Positions 8,303-17,561 of a stretch of DNA of 64,000 nt are shown piece by piece. The translations under genes were made by a program, and so were the position numbers. This DNA is from Massilia sp. BJB1822. GTDB taxonomy: Bacteria > Pseudomonadota > Gammaproteobacteria > Burkholderiales > Burkholderiaceae_D. Numbering within the stretch: the stretch's first letter is position 1; the number at the start of each line of letters is the position of its first letter. The notes under the pieces are model-generated. The model was not told the DNA's origin, made no database searches, and saw only the letters and a list, made by a program, of their open reading frames with translations. The DNA is taken from the NCBI RefSeq assembly GCF_013369485.1, contig NZ_JABWEB010000001.1, positions 620,001-684,000 of the forward strand. The letters run 5' to 3'.

Positions 8303-9582
8303 AGCGGAGGGGCTTTCTGCGCCAGCAGCGCATTGCGGATGTGGTCAACCATCCATTCCATTTCTTGTTCCGTCAATTCCTGATGACAGGGGAATTGCAG
8401 CACGCGGCGCGACAGGTCCACGCTGGTGGCGCAGACGCTGGCGTCCACGCCCTGCCACAGGTATTCGCCAAAACGGATCACCGGCACCCCGGCCATTTTC
8501 AGCGTGCCGAAAATGGCGTGCGGATCATCCGTCAGCAAAGGGAAGACCCAGGGATAGACCCCGTCCGGCAGCACCGGATGCAGCGGGCGGCAGCCGGGCA
8601 GGCCGTCCAGCGCCTGCTGCAGGCGCAGGTAGTTGCGGCGGCGCAGGGCGCCCATGCGCGTGCGCGACACCAGTTTCAGCATGGCGCGCGCAAAGAAGGA
8701 GGAGCGCTTGTCCAGCCAGCGCGGATCGAAGCCGAAGCCGCCGTCCGACGATCCCGGCGCCATCGATTGGGCGCCCGTGTGGCGACGCGCCTTGATCTGG
8801 CTCCACAGCAGGTTCTTCACGGTCATGGGCAGCCAGCACAGGGCTTTCAGCAGGCGCAGGCGGTTGTAGGCGAAGCCTTCCTCCAGCGTATTGATGAGGA
8901 CTTTGGCCTCGAAGCCCATGCCGGCCGATTGCAGCGCCACCTGATCCAGCGCATGGCGCGTCGACACCAGGCAGCCGCCCTCGTAAATCGGGAAGAACTT
9001 CATGCTGCTGGCAATCGCGTAGTCGCCGTAGGAGCCGAGCGGCTTGCCCCGGTACTCGCCCAGGAAGGAGTGGGCGCAGTCTTCCAGCAGCAGCAGGCCG
9101 CGCGCATCGCAGAAGGCGCGCAGCGCCGCCAGATCCTGCGGGAAGCCGAAGTAATTGGTGGCCATCAGCACCTTGGCGCGGCCATCGAGTTTGGCCGCCA
9201 CGTCGTCCAGCTTGACCGAGGTGTCGGGATTGATGCGGTAGAACACCGGCGTCGCGCCCGACCAGATCACCGGCTCCACCATCGAGGCGCAGTGGTAGGA
9301 CGGCACCAGCACCGTATCGCCCGCGCCCACGCCCATCTGGCGCAGTGCCAGCGCGATGGCGACGCGGCCGGACGTGACCAGGCGCGCCGGCCCGGCATCG
9401 AGGATCGAGGGCACATGCGGCCCGCCGCCGCGGCGGAAGGAGGCCATCGACAGCGGCGGCGCCACCGGCAGGCGCGAACGGGGAAAATCGGCCACGGCCG
9501 GCGCAGGCGCGTTGGCCGGCAGCGTGGCGCCGAAGCCGCTGTCAGCCTTGGGCTTGACGTCTGAAATGCTTATATTCCCCAT
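8299..9582 (-). CDS. DegT/DnrJ/EryC1-type PLP aminotransferase, exosortase cluster
   Basis: A 427-residue fold-type I PLP enzyme. Recognisable are the aldimine-side region SGRVAIALALRQMG, the acidic PLP-nitrogen contact in LLEDCAHS (Asp168), and the Schiff-base lysine in ASSMKFFPIYEGG (Lys195). The family makes amino sugars from keto-sugar nucleotides, or acts on other keto precursors. About 45 extra residues precede the core (Ala/Pro-rich). It is the first gene of the eight-gene minus operon. The next gene, a GNAT protein, could acylate the amine that this enzyme installs. Confidence 0.8.
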   Translation of the reverse strand: MGNISISDVKPKADSGFGATLPANAPAPAVADFPRSRLPVAPPLSMASFRRGGGPHVPSILDAGPARLVTSGRVAIALALRQMGVGAGDTVLVPSYHCASMVEPVIWSGATPVFYRINPDTSVKLDDVAAKLDGRAKVLMATNYFGFPQDLAALRAFCDARGLLLLEDCAHSFLGEYRGKPLGSYGDYAIASSMKFFPIYEGGCLVSTRHALDQVALQSAGMGFEAKVLINTLEEGFAYNRLRLLKALCWLPMTVKNLLWSQIKARRHTGAQSMAPGSSDGGFGFDPRWLDKRSSFFARAMLKLVSRTRMGALRRRNYLRLQQALDGLPGCRPLHPVLPDGVYPWVFPLLTDDPHAIFGTLKMAGVPVIRFGEYLWQGVDASVCATSVDLSRRVLQFPCHQELTEQEMEWMVDHIRNALLAQKAPPL

Positions 9583-9856
9583 ATCGGTCCCGCCAGCACG
9601 GCATTTCTAATTTGATATTTTCCAAGTATAACCCGCTTGTCCGGCAGGCGGCTGCAAGCCTTGATGATAAAACAATCCGTTGCAATAGAAATACGAATGT
9701 TGTTGTTTTTAGAATGACTTTTGCCGCACAATGCAGGGGGCTGCGGCGAAAAAAGCGGCATCGATTCGATTCTAAAATGTTAAGATGACAGCCGGATTTT
9801 GTCCGCATGGACGCGGGCTGGCAAATTAAGCAAGGAAGTAAGCGAAGAGGGATGCA
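9583..9856. promoter_or_regulatory. Divergent intergenic promoter region
   Basis: 274 bp, clearly AT-richer than its flanks, separating the minus-strand aminotransferase operon from the plus-strand acyl-CoA ligase operon. Both operons must start here, so it should hold two promoters. I see no sigma-54 -24/-12 element and no TGTCG-N7-TTACAG box. A short inverted repeat (GCCGCA...TGCGGC, about 9722-9748) is present, of unknown meaning. No ORF is supported. Confidence 0.5.
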
Positions 9857-11443
9857 ATGAGCGAGCTGGTACACGATTTCATATTCCGTTCGGCGCAGCG
9901 CAGTCCCGCTGCGGAAGCGCTGGTGTACGGCCAGCGCCGGCTGGATTACGCCACCCTGGCCGCCCTGGTGCGCCAGGTTGCCGGTGCCCTGCTGGGCGGC
10001 GGCCTGGAACGCGGCGAGCGCGTGGCCGTCTACATGGAAAAAAATGTGGAGAATGTCGCGGCCATGTTCGGTGCGGCGGCGGCCGGCGGCGCCTTCGTGC
10101 CCGTCAATCCCCTGCTCAAGCCGGAGCAGGTGGCCTACATTCTGGCCGACTGCAATGTGCGCGTGCTGGTCACTTCCGCCGACCGCCTCAAGCTGCTGGC
10201 GGCCGCCCTGGCCCACTGCCGCGACCTGCGCACCGTGATTGCCGTCGGCGGCAATGGCGAGCTGCCGCAACTGCCCGGCGTCGAGGTGCTGGCCTGGGAC
10301 GCGGCGCTGGCCGCCGCCACGGACGGCGCGCCGCACCGCGGCATCGACGGCGATATGGCGGCCATCCTCTACACCTCGGGCAGCACCGGCAAGCCGAAAG
10401 GCGTGGTGCTGTCGCACCGCAATCTGGTGGCCGGCGCGCAGAGCGTGGCCAGCTATCTGGAAAACACCTCGGCCGACCGCCTGTTGGCCGTGCTGCCGCT
10501 CAGCTTCGACTATGGCCTGAGCCAGCTCACCACCGCTTTCCACGTCGGCGCCACGGCGGTGCTGATCAACCACCTGCTGCCGCGCGACGTGCTGAACGCC
10601 GTGGTGGCCGAACGCATCACCGGCCTGGCCGCCGTGCCGCCGCTGTGGATCCAGCTGGCGCCCCTGAACTGGCCGGCCGACTGCACCCTGCGCTACCTGA
10701 CCAATTCCGGCGGCGCCATGCAGCGCCCCACGCTCGATGCGCTGCGCGCGGCCCTGCCGAACGCCAAGCCCTTCCTGATGTACGGCTTGACCGAAGCTTT
10801 CCGCTCCACCTTCCTGCCGCCGTCCGAACTGGAACGCCGCCCCGACTCCATGGGCAAGGCCATCCCGAATGCGGAAGTGATGGTGCTGCGTCCCGACGGC
10901 AGCGAATGCGCGCCGGGCGAACCGGGCGAGCTGGTACACCGCGGCGCCCTGGTCTCGCTGGGCTACTGGAACGATCCGGCCAAGACCGCCGAGCGCTTCA
11001 AGCCGGTGGCGCCACGCCACTACGGCTTGCCGCTGACCGAGCTGGCCGTGTGGTCGGGCGATACGGTGCGCAAGGACGAGGAAGGCTTCCTCTACTTCAT
11101 CAGCCGCAACGACGAAATGATCAAGACCTCCGGCTACCGCGTCAGCCCGACCGAGGTGGAGGAAGTGGTGTATGCGCGCGATGCGGTGGCCGAAGCGGCC
11201 GCCATCGGCGTCAAGCATCCAGCCCTGGGCCAGGCCATCGTGGTGATCGCCTTCCCGCGCGAAGGCGTGGCCTTGACCGCCTCCGACCTGCTGGCGGCCG
11301 TCAAGCCGCATCTGCCGGCGTATATGCTGCCGCAGAAGGTGGTGATCGCCGACGCGGCGCTGCCGCGCAACCCGAACGGCAAGATCGACCGCAAGCTGCT
11401 CAGCCAACAGTATGAGAACGCCTTCGCGGAGGGCCAGCAATGA
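9857..11443 (+). CDS. Acyl-CoA ligase (AMP-forming), exosortase A system-associated
   Basis: A 528-residue ANL-superfamily adenylating enzyme. The P-loop AILYTSGSTGKPKGVVLSH lies near residues 172-190; the adenine-binding motif appears as FLMYGLTEAFRS, the hinge as WSGDTVRKDEEGFLYF, and the C-terminal catalytic lysine region as NPNGKIDRKLL. It would activate a carboxylic acid with ATP and pass it to CoA or to the dedicated ACP at 6960. It is divergent to the ACP/hydrolase operon and coupled (4-bp overlap) to the PLP decarboxylase, the standard pairing in exosortase A loci. The acid substrate is unknown. The start is supported by GAAGAGGGATGCA just upstream. Confidence 0.9.
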   Translation: MSELVHDFIFRSAQRSPAAEALVYGQRRLDYATLAALVRQVAGALLGGGLERGERVAVYMEKNVENVAAMFGAAAAGGAFVPVNPLLKPEQVAYILADCNVRVLVTSADRLKLLAAALAHCRDLRTVIAVGGNGELPQLPGVEVLAWDAALAAATDGAPHRGIDGDMAAILYTSGSTGKPKGVVLSHRNLVAGAQSVASYLENTSADRLLAVLPLSFDYGLSQLTTAFHVGATAVLINHLLPRDVLNAVVAERITGLAAVPPLWIQLAPLNWPADCTLRYLTNSGGAMQRPTLDALRAALPNAKPFLMYGLTEAFRSTFLPPSELERRPDSMGKAIPNAEVMVLRPDGSECAPGEPGELVHRGALVSLGYWNDPAKTAERFKPVAPRHYGLPLTELAVWSGDTVRKDEEGFLYFISRNDEMIKTSGYRVSPTEVEEVVYARDAVAEAAAIGVKHPALGQAIVVIAFPREGVALTASDLLAAVKPHLPAYMLPQKVVIADAALPRNPNGKIDRKLLSQQYENAFAEGQQ

Positions 11444-12675
11444 GCGCGCCGCGTCCGCAGCACGCGGCCCTGCTGCAGTTCGAGGTGAAGGACGACAGCC
11501 TGCACATCGGCGGCATTCCCCTGGCGCGGCTGGCGCAGCGCGTCGGCCAGACCCCGTTCTACGTCTACGAGCGGCGCGCCATGACAGAGCGCGTGACCCT
11601 GCTGCGCAAGCATCTGCCGACCGACGTGCATCTGCATTACGCGATGAAAGCCAATCCCATGCCGGCCGTGGTGCAGCATATGGCCGGTCTGGTGGACGGC
11701 ATCGACGTCGCTTCCGGCGGCGAGCTGCAGGTGGCGCTCGATACCGGCATGGACCCGGCCCGCATCAGCTTCGCCGGTCCCGGCAAGAGCGATGCCGAGC
11801 TGTCCTGCGCGATCGCGGCCGGCATCGTGCTGAACCTGGAATCGGAAGGCGAGATGGAACGCGCTGCCGTGATCGGCCAGCGCCTAGGCATCCAGCCCCA
11901 GGTCGCGGTGCGCGTAAATCCCGATTTCGAATTGAAATCTTCGGGCATGAAGATGGGCGGCGGCCCGAAACAGTTTGGCGTCGATGCCGAGCGCGTGCCG
12001 CAGATGCTGCGCCGCATCGCCGAACTGGAACTGGACTTCCACGGCTTCCACATCTTCAGCGGCTCGCAGAACCTGAAAGCGGCGGCGATCCAGGAAGCGC
12101 ACGAAAAAACGCTGGCGCTGGCCATCCGCCTGGCGCAGGACGCGCCACGCCCGCCACGCATCGTGAATATCGGCGGCGGTTTCGGCATTCCCTACTTCCC
12201 CGGCGAAGAACGGCTCGACCTGGAAGCGGTGGGCGCCAATTTGCGCCGCTTGCTGCAAGAGGCGCGTCCGCAACTGGGCCAGGCCCAGATCGTGATCGAA
12301 CTGGGACGCTATCTGGTGGGCGAGGCGGGCGCCTATGTCTGCCGCGTGGTGGACCGCAAGGAATCGCGCGGCCAGGTGTACCTGATCACCGACGGCGGCT
12401 TGCACCACCACCTTTCGGCTTCCGGCAATTTCGGCCAGGTGATACGCAAGAACTACCCCGTCGTCATCGGCACCCAGGTGGCGGGCGGCCCGCGCGAAAT
12501 CGCCTCCGTGGTCGGTCCCCTGTGCACGCCGCTCGACCTGCTGGCCGACCAGATGGAACTGGGCCAGGCCCAGGCGGGCGACCTGGTGGTGGTGCTGCAA
12601 TCGGGCGCCTACGGCCGTACGGCCAGCCCGGCGGCCTTCCTCAGCCATCCGGCAGCGCTTGAGGTGCTGGTCTAG
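11440..12675 (+). CDS. PLP-dependent decarboxylase, exosortase A system-associated
   Basis: A 411-residue fold-type III decarboxylase related to diaminopimelate and ornithine decarboxylases (LysA type). The PLP lysine is Lys70 in HLHYAMKANPMPAV. The phosphate-binding glycine loop is NIGGGFGIPYF, the substrate-side motif is ELGRYLVGEAGAY, and the cysteine loop is GPLCTPLDLLAD. It probably decarboxylates an amino-acid-like compound tied to the upstream ligase, possibly to supply an amine for the EPS. Translationally coupled to the ligase (ATGA, 11440-11443). The specific reaction is not known for this family. Confidence 0.88.
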   Translation: MSAPRPQHAALLQFEVKDDSLHIGGIPLARLAQRVGQTPFYVYERRAMTERVTLLRKHLPTDVHLHYAMKANPMPAVVQHMAGLVDGIDVASGGELQVALDTGMDPARISFAGPGKSDAELSCAIAAGIVLNLESEGEMERAAVIGQRLGIQPQVAVRVNPDFELKSSGMKMGGGPKQFGVDAERVPQMLRRIAELELDFHGFHIFSGSQNLKAAAIQEAHEKTLALAIRLAQDAPRPPRIVNIGGGFGIPYFPGEERLDLEAVGANLRRLLQEARPQLGQAQIVIELGRYLVGEAGAYVCRVVDRKESRGQVYLITDGGLHHHLSASGNFGQVIRKNYPVVIGTQVAGGPREIASVVGPLCTPLDLLADQMELGQAQAGDLVVVLQSGAYGRTASPAAFLSHPAALEVLV

Positions 12676-12775
12676 GCACGCCGGTCAACACCATTTCTGC
12701 GCAGGCGCCGCTGCCAAGCCGGCGCCGCGTGCCCGGCGCTGCGGCCGGACTTCAACATCGAACAAGGAAAGCATC

Positions 12776-14629
12776 ATGAGCGGCTTGTGTGGGTGGATGG
12801 GTTACAGCGCCGGCAGCGCCGGCAAGGAAGTGGTGGATGCGATGGCCGCGCCGCTGGCGCGCTTCGATCAGGCGCCGGCACACAGCGAAGCCGCTGCGCG
12901 CAGCGCCGCCGCCGTCGTTGCGCAGGCCGGCAGCGCGCATCTGCACCGCGATGGCAGCGTGCTGGTCGCGGTGTGGGGCAGCCTGGTGCTGCGCGATGCC
13001 GCGCTGGCGCAGCAGGCTGCCGCCCAAGGTCTGGCAGCCGCATTGGGCACCGCCTGGCGCCAGCTGGGCGCGGAGCGCCTGTGCGCCGCCCTGCACGGCG
13101 CTTTCGCCCTCTGCGTGCTGGATGAAGGCAGCGGCGAAGCCATGCTGGCCACCGACCGTCTCGGCACCCATCCCCTGTACTGGCAGCTGGCCGGCGAAAG
13201 CCTGCTGTTCGCCAGCTCGGCCGACGCGCTGGCGCGCCATCCGCAAGCCGGCAGCGCGCTCGATGCGCAAGGCCTGTACAACTACGTCTACTTCCATATG
13301 GTGCCCAGCCCCGGCACCGCCTACCGCAATCAGCAGCGCCTGTTGCCGGGCGAATTCCTGCATTACCGCCAGGGCCGCATCGAAACCCGCCCATACTGGC
13401 GCATGCAGTTTCAGGAAGAGGGCAAGCGTTCCTTCGCCGAATTGCGCGAGGAATTCCTGTCCCTGCTGCGCAGCAGTGTGCGCGAGGCGGCCGGCGGCCA
13501 GAAGGTCGGCGCTTTTCTCAGCGGCGGCACCGACAGTTCCACCATCGCCGGCATCCTGTGCGATGTGGGCGGCGCGCCGGCCCAGACTTATTCGATCGGT
13601 TTCGAGGCGCAAGGCTATGACGAGATGGAATATGCGCGCATCGCCTCGCGCCATTTCGGCACCGCCCACCACGAATACTATGTCACGCCGGACGATGTGG
13701 TGTCCGCCATTCCCCAGATTGCCCAGGTCTTCGACCAGCCCTTCGGCAATGCTTCCGCCGTGCCGGCTTTTTACTGCGCCCGCATGGCGCGCGCCGACGG
13801 CATTACCCGCATGTTCGGCGGCGACGGCGGCGACGAACTGTTTGGAGGCAATGAACGCTACGCCAAGCAGCATGTGTTCGCGCTGTATGAGCGCGTGCCG
13901 GAACTGCTGCGCAAGGCCTTGCTGGAACCGGCCGTATTCAATTTCCCCGGCGGCGAACGGGTGCGCCTGCTGCGCAAGGCGCGCAGCTATATCGAGCAAG
14001 CCTCGGTCGCCATGCCGGCGCGCCTGGAAACCTATAATCTGCTGGGCCGCTACGGCCCACAGCAGGTGTTCACCGACGAATTCCTGGCCGGCGCCGACAT
14101 CGGCCAGCCGCTCGCCAGCTTGAGCCACACCTATGGCCAGAGCGAGGCGAAAAGCCTGATCAACCGCATGCTGGCGCTGGACTTGAAAATCACCCTGGCC
14201 GACAACGATCTGCCGAAGGTGATGAAGGCGTGCGAACTGGCCGGCATGGAAGTGGCCTTCCCCTTCCTCAACGATGAGATGGTGGCCTTCTCCGCCGGTC
14301 TGACGCCGCAGCAGAAGCTGAATGGCACCCAGCTGCGCTGGTTCTTCAAGGAGGCGCTGCGGGGCTTCCTGCCGGACGCCATCATCACCAAGCAGAAGCA
14401 TGGTTTCGGCCTGCCCTTCGGCGTCTGGCTGCAGCAGCACAAGCCTCTGCAGCAACTGGCCAGCGACAGCCTGACCGACCTGAAAAAGCGCAAGATCGTG
14501 CGCGGCGAATTCATCGAGCAGCTGGTGGGCCAGCACCTGTCCGAACACGCGGGTTACCACGGCACCATGGTCTGGGTGCTGATGATGCTGGAGCAGTGGT
14601 TCCGCCAGCGCCCGGCGCTGCGCGTCTGA
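12776..14629 (+). CDS. Asparagine-synthase-type glutamine amidotransferase
   Basis: 617 residues from ATG 12776. The N-terminal class II glutaminase domain (about 1-215) is followed by the ATP-pyrophosphatase synthetase domain with the PP-loop VGAFLSGGTDSSTIAG, FGGDGGDELFGGNERY and the C-terminal KQKHGFGLPFGVWL. It would transfer ammonia from glutamine to a carboxyl group of a sugar or linked acid. From this ATG the protein begins MSGLCGWMG, so the nucleophile Cys is residue 5. An in-frame TTG at 12785 would give fMet-Cys-Gly-Trp, the canonical Cys2 arrangement, but AAGGAAAG at 12762-12769 is better placed for the ATG. A longer open frame back to 12659 has no family similarity. About 100 bp separate it from the decarboxylase. 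Confidence 0.85.
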   Translation: MSGLCGWMGYSAGSAGKEVVDAMAAPLARFDQAPAHSEAAARSAAAVVAQAGSAHLHRDGSVLVAVWGSLVLRDAALAQQAAAQGLAAALGTAWRQLGAERLCAALHGAFALCVLDEGSGEAMLATDRLGTHPLYWQLAGESLLFASSADALARHPQAGSALDAQGLYNYVYFHMVPSPGTAYRNQQRLLPGEFLHYRQGRIETRPYWRMQFQEEGKRSFAELREEFLSLLRSSVREAAGGQKVGAFLSGGTDSSTIAGILCDVGGAPAQTYSIGFEAQGYDEMEYARIASRHFGTAHHEYYVTPDDVVSAIPQIAQVFDQPFGNASAVPAFYCARMARADGITRMFGGDGGDELFGGNERYAKQHVFALYERVPELLRKALLEPAVFNFPGGERVRLLRKARSYIEQASVAMPARLETYNLLGRYGPQQVFTDEFLAGADIGQPLASLSHTYGQSEAKSLINRMLALDLKITLADNDLPKVMKACELAGMEVAFPFLNDEMVAFSAGLTPQQKLNGTQLRWFFKEALRGFLPDAIITKQKHGFGLPFGVWLQQHKPLQQLASDSLTDLKKRKIVRGEFIEQLVGQHLSEHAGYHGTMVWVLMMLEQWFRQRPALRV

Positions 14630-14642
14630 GGGGGAGGGCAGG

Positions 14643-15605
14643 ATGTCCGTCCGCATCGCCGTCGTCATTCCTTACTTCCAGCGCGAGGCCGGCATCCTGG
14701 CCAAGGCGCTGCGCTCCGTCTTCGCCCAGACCGTGGTGGCCGATCTCGACATCATCGTGGTGGACGATGCCTCGCCGGTCAGCGCGCGCAGCGAACTGGC
14801 GCAGCTGCCGCCGCAGCAGGCTGCGCGCGTGCGCCTGATCGAACAGGCCAATGCCGGCCCGGCGGCGGCGCGCAACAAGGCGCTGGACCAGGTTGCGCCC
14901 GGCACCGAATACGTTGCCTTCCTCGATTCGGACGATGAATGGACCGAAGTCCACCTCGCCAACGCCCTGCACGCGCTGGAAGCGGGCCACGATTTCTACT
15001 TCACCGATTTCTACCAGCTGAATCAGAGCGTCAGCGCCTTTGCCCGCGCGCGCCGCATCACGCCGTCCGAACATGCCCTGCTGCCGGGACGCAGCGAGCT
15101 GCACGTCTATCAGGGCGATATGCAGGACCAGGTCTTGAGCGGCAATGTGATCGGCACCCCCACCGTGGTGTACCGCTACGCCAGCTTCCCGCGCCTGCGC
15201 TTCCGCGAGGAGTTCGTGTATGCCGGCGAGGACTATCTGTTCTGGCTCGACCTGTCCAGCCAGACCAGGCGCATCGCCTTCTCCTCGGCCAGCGAATGCA
15301 TTTGCGGCGCGGGCGTGAACATCTTCTCCGGCTCCGGCTGGGGCACGGAAAAATCGCTGATACGCCTGCACCACGAAATGAAGTACAAGAAGGCGATTGC
15401 GCGCCTGTTCCCGCTCTCCGAGCGCCAGATCGAGGACAACCGCCGCGCCGTGCGCACCCTGCGCAAAAGCTTTGTGGCCGATGTGCTGCACCGTCTCATG
15501 CACGGCAAGCCTTTCCGCGAAGTGCTGTTCAAGCAGTGGCGCATCGATGCGCGCAGCGCGCTGTACTTCCTGCCGCTGGCCATCACCATTCTGCTGCGCC
15601 GTTAA
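14643..15605 (+). CDS. Family 2 glycosyltransferase
   Basis: A 320-residue GT-A protein: N-terminal VAVVIPYFQREAG-type strand (VRIAVVIPYFQREAG), DIIVVDDASP (first Asp motif), NAGPAAARNKALD and the metal-binding AFLDSDDEW. The C-terminal part is soluble, with no transmembrane anchor, as in WbbL/EpsE-type EPS glycosyltransferases. Preceded by GGGGGAGGGCAGG, a strong ribosome binding site, 13 bp after the amidotransferase stop. Donor and acceptor sugars cannot be read from sequence. Likely adds one residue of the EPS repeat on the cytoplasmic face. Confidence 0.87.
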   Translation: MSVRIAVVIPYFQREAGILAKALRSVFAQTVVADLDIIVVDDASPVSARSELAQLPPQQAARVRLIEQANAGPAAARNKALDQVAPGTEYVAFLDSDDEWTEVHLANALHALEAGHDFYFTDFYQLNQSVSAFARARRITPSEHALLPGRSELHVYQGDMQDQVLSGNVIGTPTVVYRYASFPRLRFREEFVYAGEDYLFWLDLSSQTRRIAFSSASECICGAGVNIFSGSGWGTEKSLIRLHHEMKYKKAIARLFPLSERQIEDNRRAVRTLRKSFVADVLHRLMHGKPFREVLFKQWRIDARSALYFLPLAITILLRR

Positions 15606-15614
15606 AAGGACATC

Positions 15615-16640
15615 ATGCAAGCCACGCCCTCCGCCCAGCGCCGCATCCTGATCAGCATCCTGAACTGGAATACCGCCGGCAAGACCCTGGACTGTGTCGC
15701 CAGCCTGCGTCGCCAGTCGCTGCCGCCGGGCCAGCAGGCCGACATCCTCGTCATCGACAACGGTTCGGAGGCGGCCGACTACGCGCAGCTGGTGCAAGGC
15801 CTGGACGCGCAGCCGGTGCAGCTGCACCGCGAAGCGGCCAACCGCGGCTTTGCCGGCGGCCACAATCTAGCCATCCGCCGCGCCCAGGAACAGGGCTATG
15901 ACTTCATCTGGCTGATGAACAGCGACGCCGTGGTGGCGGGCCACGATGTGCTGGCCCACCTGCTGGAAGCGGCCGATGCCGATCCGCGCTGCGGCGCCGT
16001 CTCGCCGTTGCTGGCCGATATGGAAGACCGCAACAAGATCCATTTCTACGGCGCCTTCCACGACTGGGACCAGCGCATCAGCCGCCGTCCGCGTTCGGTG
16101 GACGATGCGCGCCGTCTGGCCGGCCAGATGCCGCTCAACCAGTGGGTGCCGGGCACCGCCGTGCTGCTGCGCCTGGCGGCGCTGGCCCAGACCGGCCCGC
16201 TCGACGAGCGCATGTTCGCCTATTACGAGGATGATGAAATCGGCGCCCGCCTGTCGGCCCATGGCTGGACCAGCGCCGTCGCCTACGAGGCGCGCGTGCA
16301 GCACGCCATGCCCAAGCGCGAAACCGACCGTCCCGCCTACTATTTCTATCTGATCGCGCGCAATTACCTGATCTTCTGGCACGGCAGCACGCCGCCCGCC
16401 CACCGCAAGCTTTTGATGCTGAAACTGCTGGACTATGCGCTGTTCGACGTCAACCGCCTGCGCCATCGCGGTTTCGAACAGCATGCGGAAGCGGCCCTGC
16501 TGGGCGTGCAGGATTTTCTGCAGCAGCGTTTCGGCCCGCCCGACCTGAAGCGGCGCGCCTCGCTGGCGCTGCGCTGCCTGCGCCTGCTGTTGTGGGCCCA
16601 GCACCGGCGCGTGCTGCGCCGCATGGACAGCCAGGCTTGA
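15615..16640 (+). CDS. Family 2 glycosyltransferase (rhamnosyltransferase-like)
   Basis: A 341-residue GT2 protein with ISILNWNTAGKTLDC, ADILVIDNGSEAAD, NRGFAGGHNLAIRR and FIWLMNSDAVV (the DxD-like motif appears as NSD). The NRGFAGGHN / LMNSD pairing is typical of rhamnosyltransferase-like GT2 enzymes of polysaccharide clusters. The later AYYEDDEIGARLSAHGW is the catalytic-base region. It follows the previous GT by 9 bp with AAAAGGACATC upstream. It is the last gene of the 9857-16640 operon and converges on the methyltransferase gene, with only 10 bp between the stops. Confidence 0.86.
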   Translation: MQATPSAQRRILISILNWNTAGKTLDCVASLRRQSLPPGQQADILVIDNGSEAADYAQLVQGLDAQPVQLHREAANRGFAGGHNLAIRRAQEQGYDFIWLMNSDAVVAGHDVLAHLLEAADADPRCGAVSPLLADMEDRNKIHFYGAFHDWDQRISRRPRSVDDARRLAGQMPLNQWVPGTAVLLRLAALAQTGPLDERMFAYYEDDEIGARLSAHGWTSAVAYEARVQHAMPKRETDRPAYYFYLIARNYLIFWHGSTPPAHRKLLMLKLLDYALFDVNRLRHRGFEQHAEAALLGVQDFLQQRFGPPDLKRRASLALRCLRLLLWAQHRRVLRRMDSQA

Positions 16641-16650
16641 ACGGCCAGGC

Positions 16651-17361
16651 TTAGACCGTGGCTGCCTGCTCCCGCGGCGCGCGCGCGGCGCCGCCGCTGC
16701 CGCTCGCAACGGCAGCGACAGGACGCGCCACCACGGCGTACTGGATAAAGCGCGTATCGGAGAAATAGGCGGAGAAGAAGCGGAAGGCCAGGCGGCGCAG
16801 CAGGGAAGGCGTCCACCACGATTCGTTGATGCCTTCCAGCTTGTCGACCGCATAGCCGGCCTGCTCGAACAGGCGCGGGATGCTTTTCAGCGTGTAGAAG
16901 CGCAGATGGGTGGCGTCGCGCACGCCGGCCGCCTCGTAGCGGAAGTCCTTTTCCTTCAGCATATGCACCAGATTGTCGATATGGCGCACATTCGGAATCG
17001 AGGCCACCACCACGCCGCCCGCCTTCAGCTTGGGCGCGGCGGCGCGCAGGATCACGGCCGGATCGGGCATATGTTCCAGCACATCGTTGAAGACGATGGC
17101 ATCGAAGAAGCCGTCCGGCACTTCCGCGCCGGTGAAGTAGCCGGGAATGACCTTGTCCAGGCGCCGTGCCGCGATGGCGGCCGTGGCGGGATTGGCTTCC
17201 ACGCCCCACACGGTGGCGACGCCGCGCTGTTTCAGCCCCAGGCCGAAGGCGCCGGTATGGCAGCCGACATCGAGCACGCATTGCGCGCTGGCTGGCACAA
17301 AGGCGCGCATTTCCGAGCGCGGAAAGTCGCCGTAAGGGGAATCGTGGGCTGCGTCAGGCAT
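16651..17361 (-). CDS. Class I SAM-dependent methyltransferase
   Basis: 236 residues from ATG 17361. SAM-binding motif I is CVLDVGCHTGAFGLGLKQ, the acidic ribose contact is VWGVEANPATAA, and motif IV is FDAIVFNDVLEHMPDP; the C-terminal half matches Methyltransf_11/23-like sugar or O-antigen methyltransferases (DATHLRFYTLKSIPRLFEQAGY). The frame extends 17 codons upstream, but GAGGTTGGAGA directly before ATG 17361 decides the start. Its tail is an Ala/Gly/Ser-rich stretch. Probably methylates an EPS sugar or glycan end. It is a single gene, convergent with the GT operon. Confidence 0.8.
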   Translation of the reverse strand: MPDAAHDSPYGDFPRSEMRAFVPASAQCVLDVGCHTGAFGLGLKQRGVATVWGVEANPATAAIAARRLDKVIPGYFTGAEVPDGFFDAIVFNDVLEHMPDPAVILRAAAPKLKAGGVVVASIPNVRHIDNLVHMLKEKDFRYEAAGVRDATHLRFYTLKSIPRLFEQAGYAVDKLEGINESWWTPSLLRRLAFRFFSAYFSDTRFIQYAVVARPVAAVASGSGGAARAPREQAATV

Positions 17362-17561
17362 TCTCCAACCTCGCGTAAGAGCTATCGATAGGGCGCTGCA
17401 ACAGCTGTTCATTTTACAATGCGCGCGCCGGCCTGCCGTAGCAAATTTGGCGCCTTGCGTTGTAAAAGTATTTATTTAGTTGATAATTTGTCAGGCGCAT
17501 GCCACCATCGCCATTCCCGCTTTGCAAGTTGCTGCGGCGGCCTATGGATGAGGGGAAACGG

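Noticed and set aside
9542-11440. 632-codon open frame on the minus strand opposite the acyl-CoA ligase
   Set aside because: Antisense shadow of a strong high-GC gene; the translation is His/Gln/Gly-rich without domains and lies entirely opposite coding DNA.
12752-14668. 638-codon minus-strand open frame opposite the amidotransferase
   Set aside because: Antisense shadow; the plus-strand gene has full domain support.
17450-17475. TTTGGCGCCTTGCG as a sigma-54 promoter for the acyltransferase-3 gene
   Set aside because: Spacing between GG and GC is too short for the -24/-12 consensus and no TGTCG-N7-TTACAG box is near.
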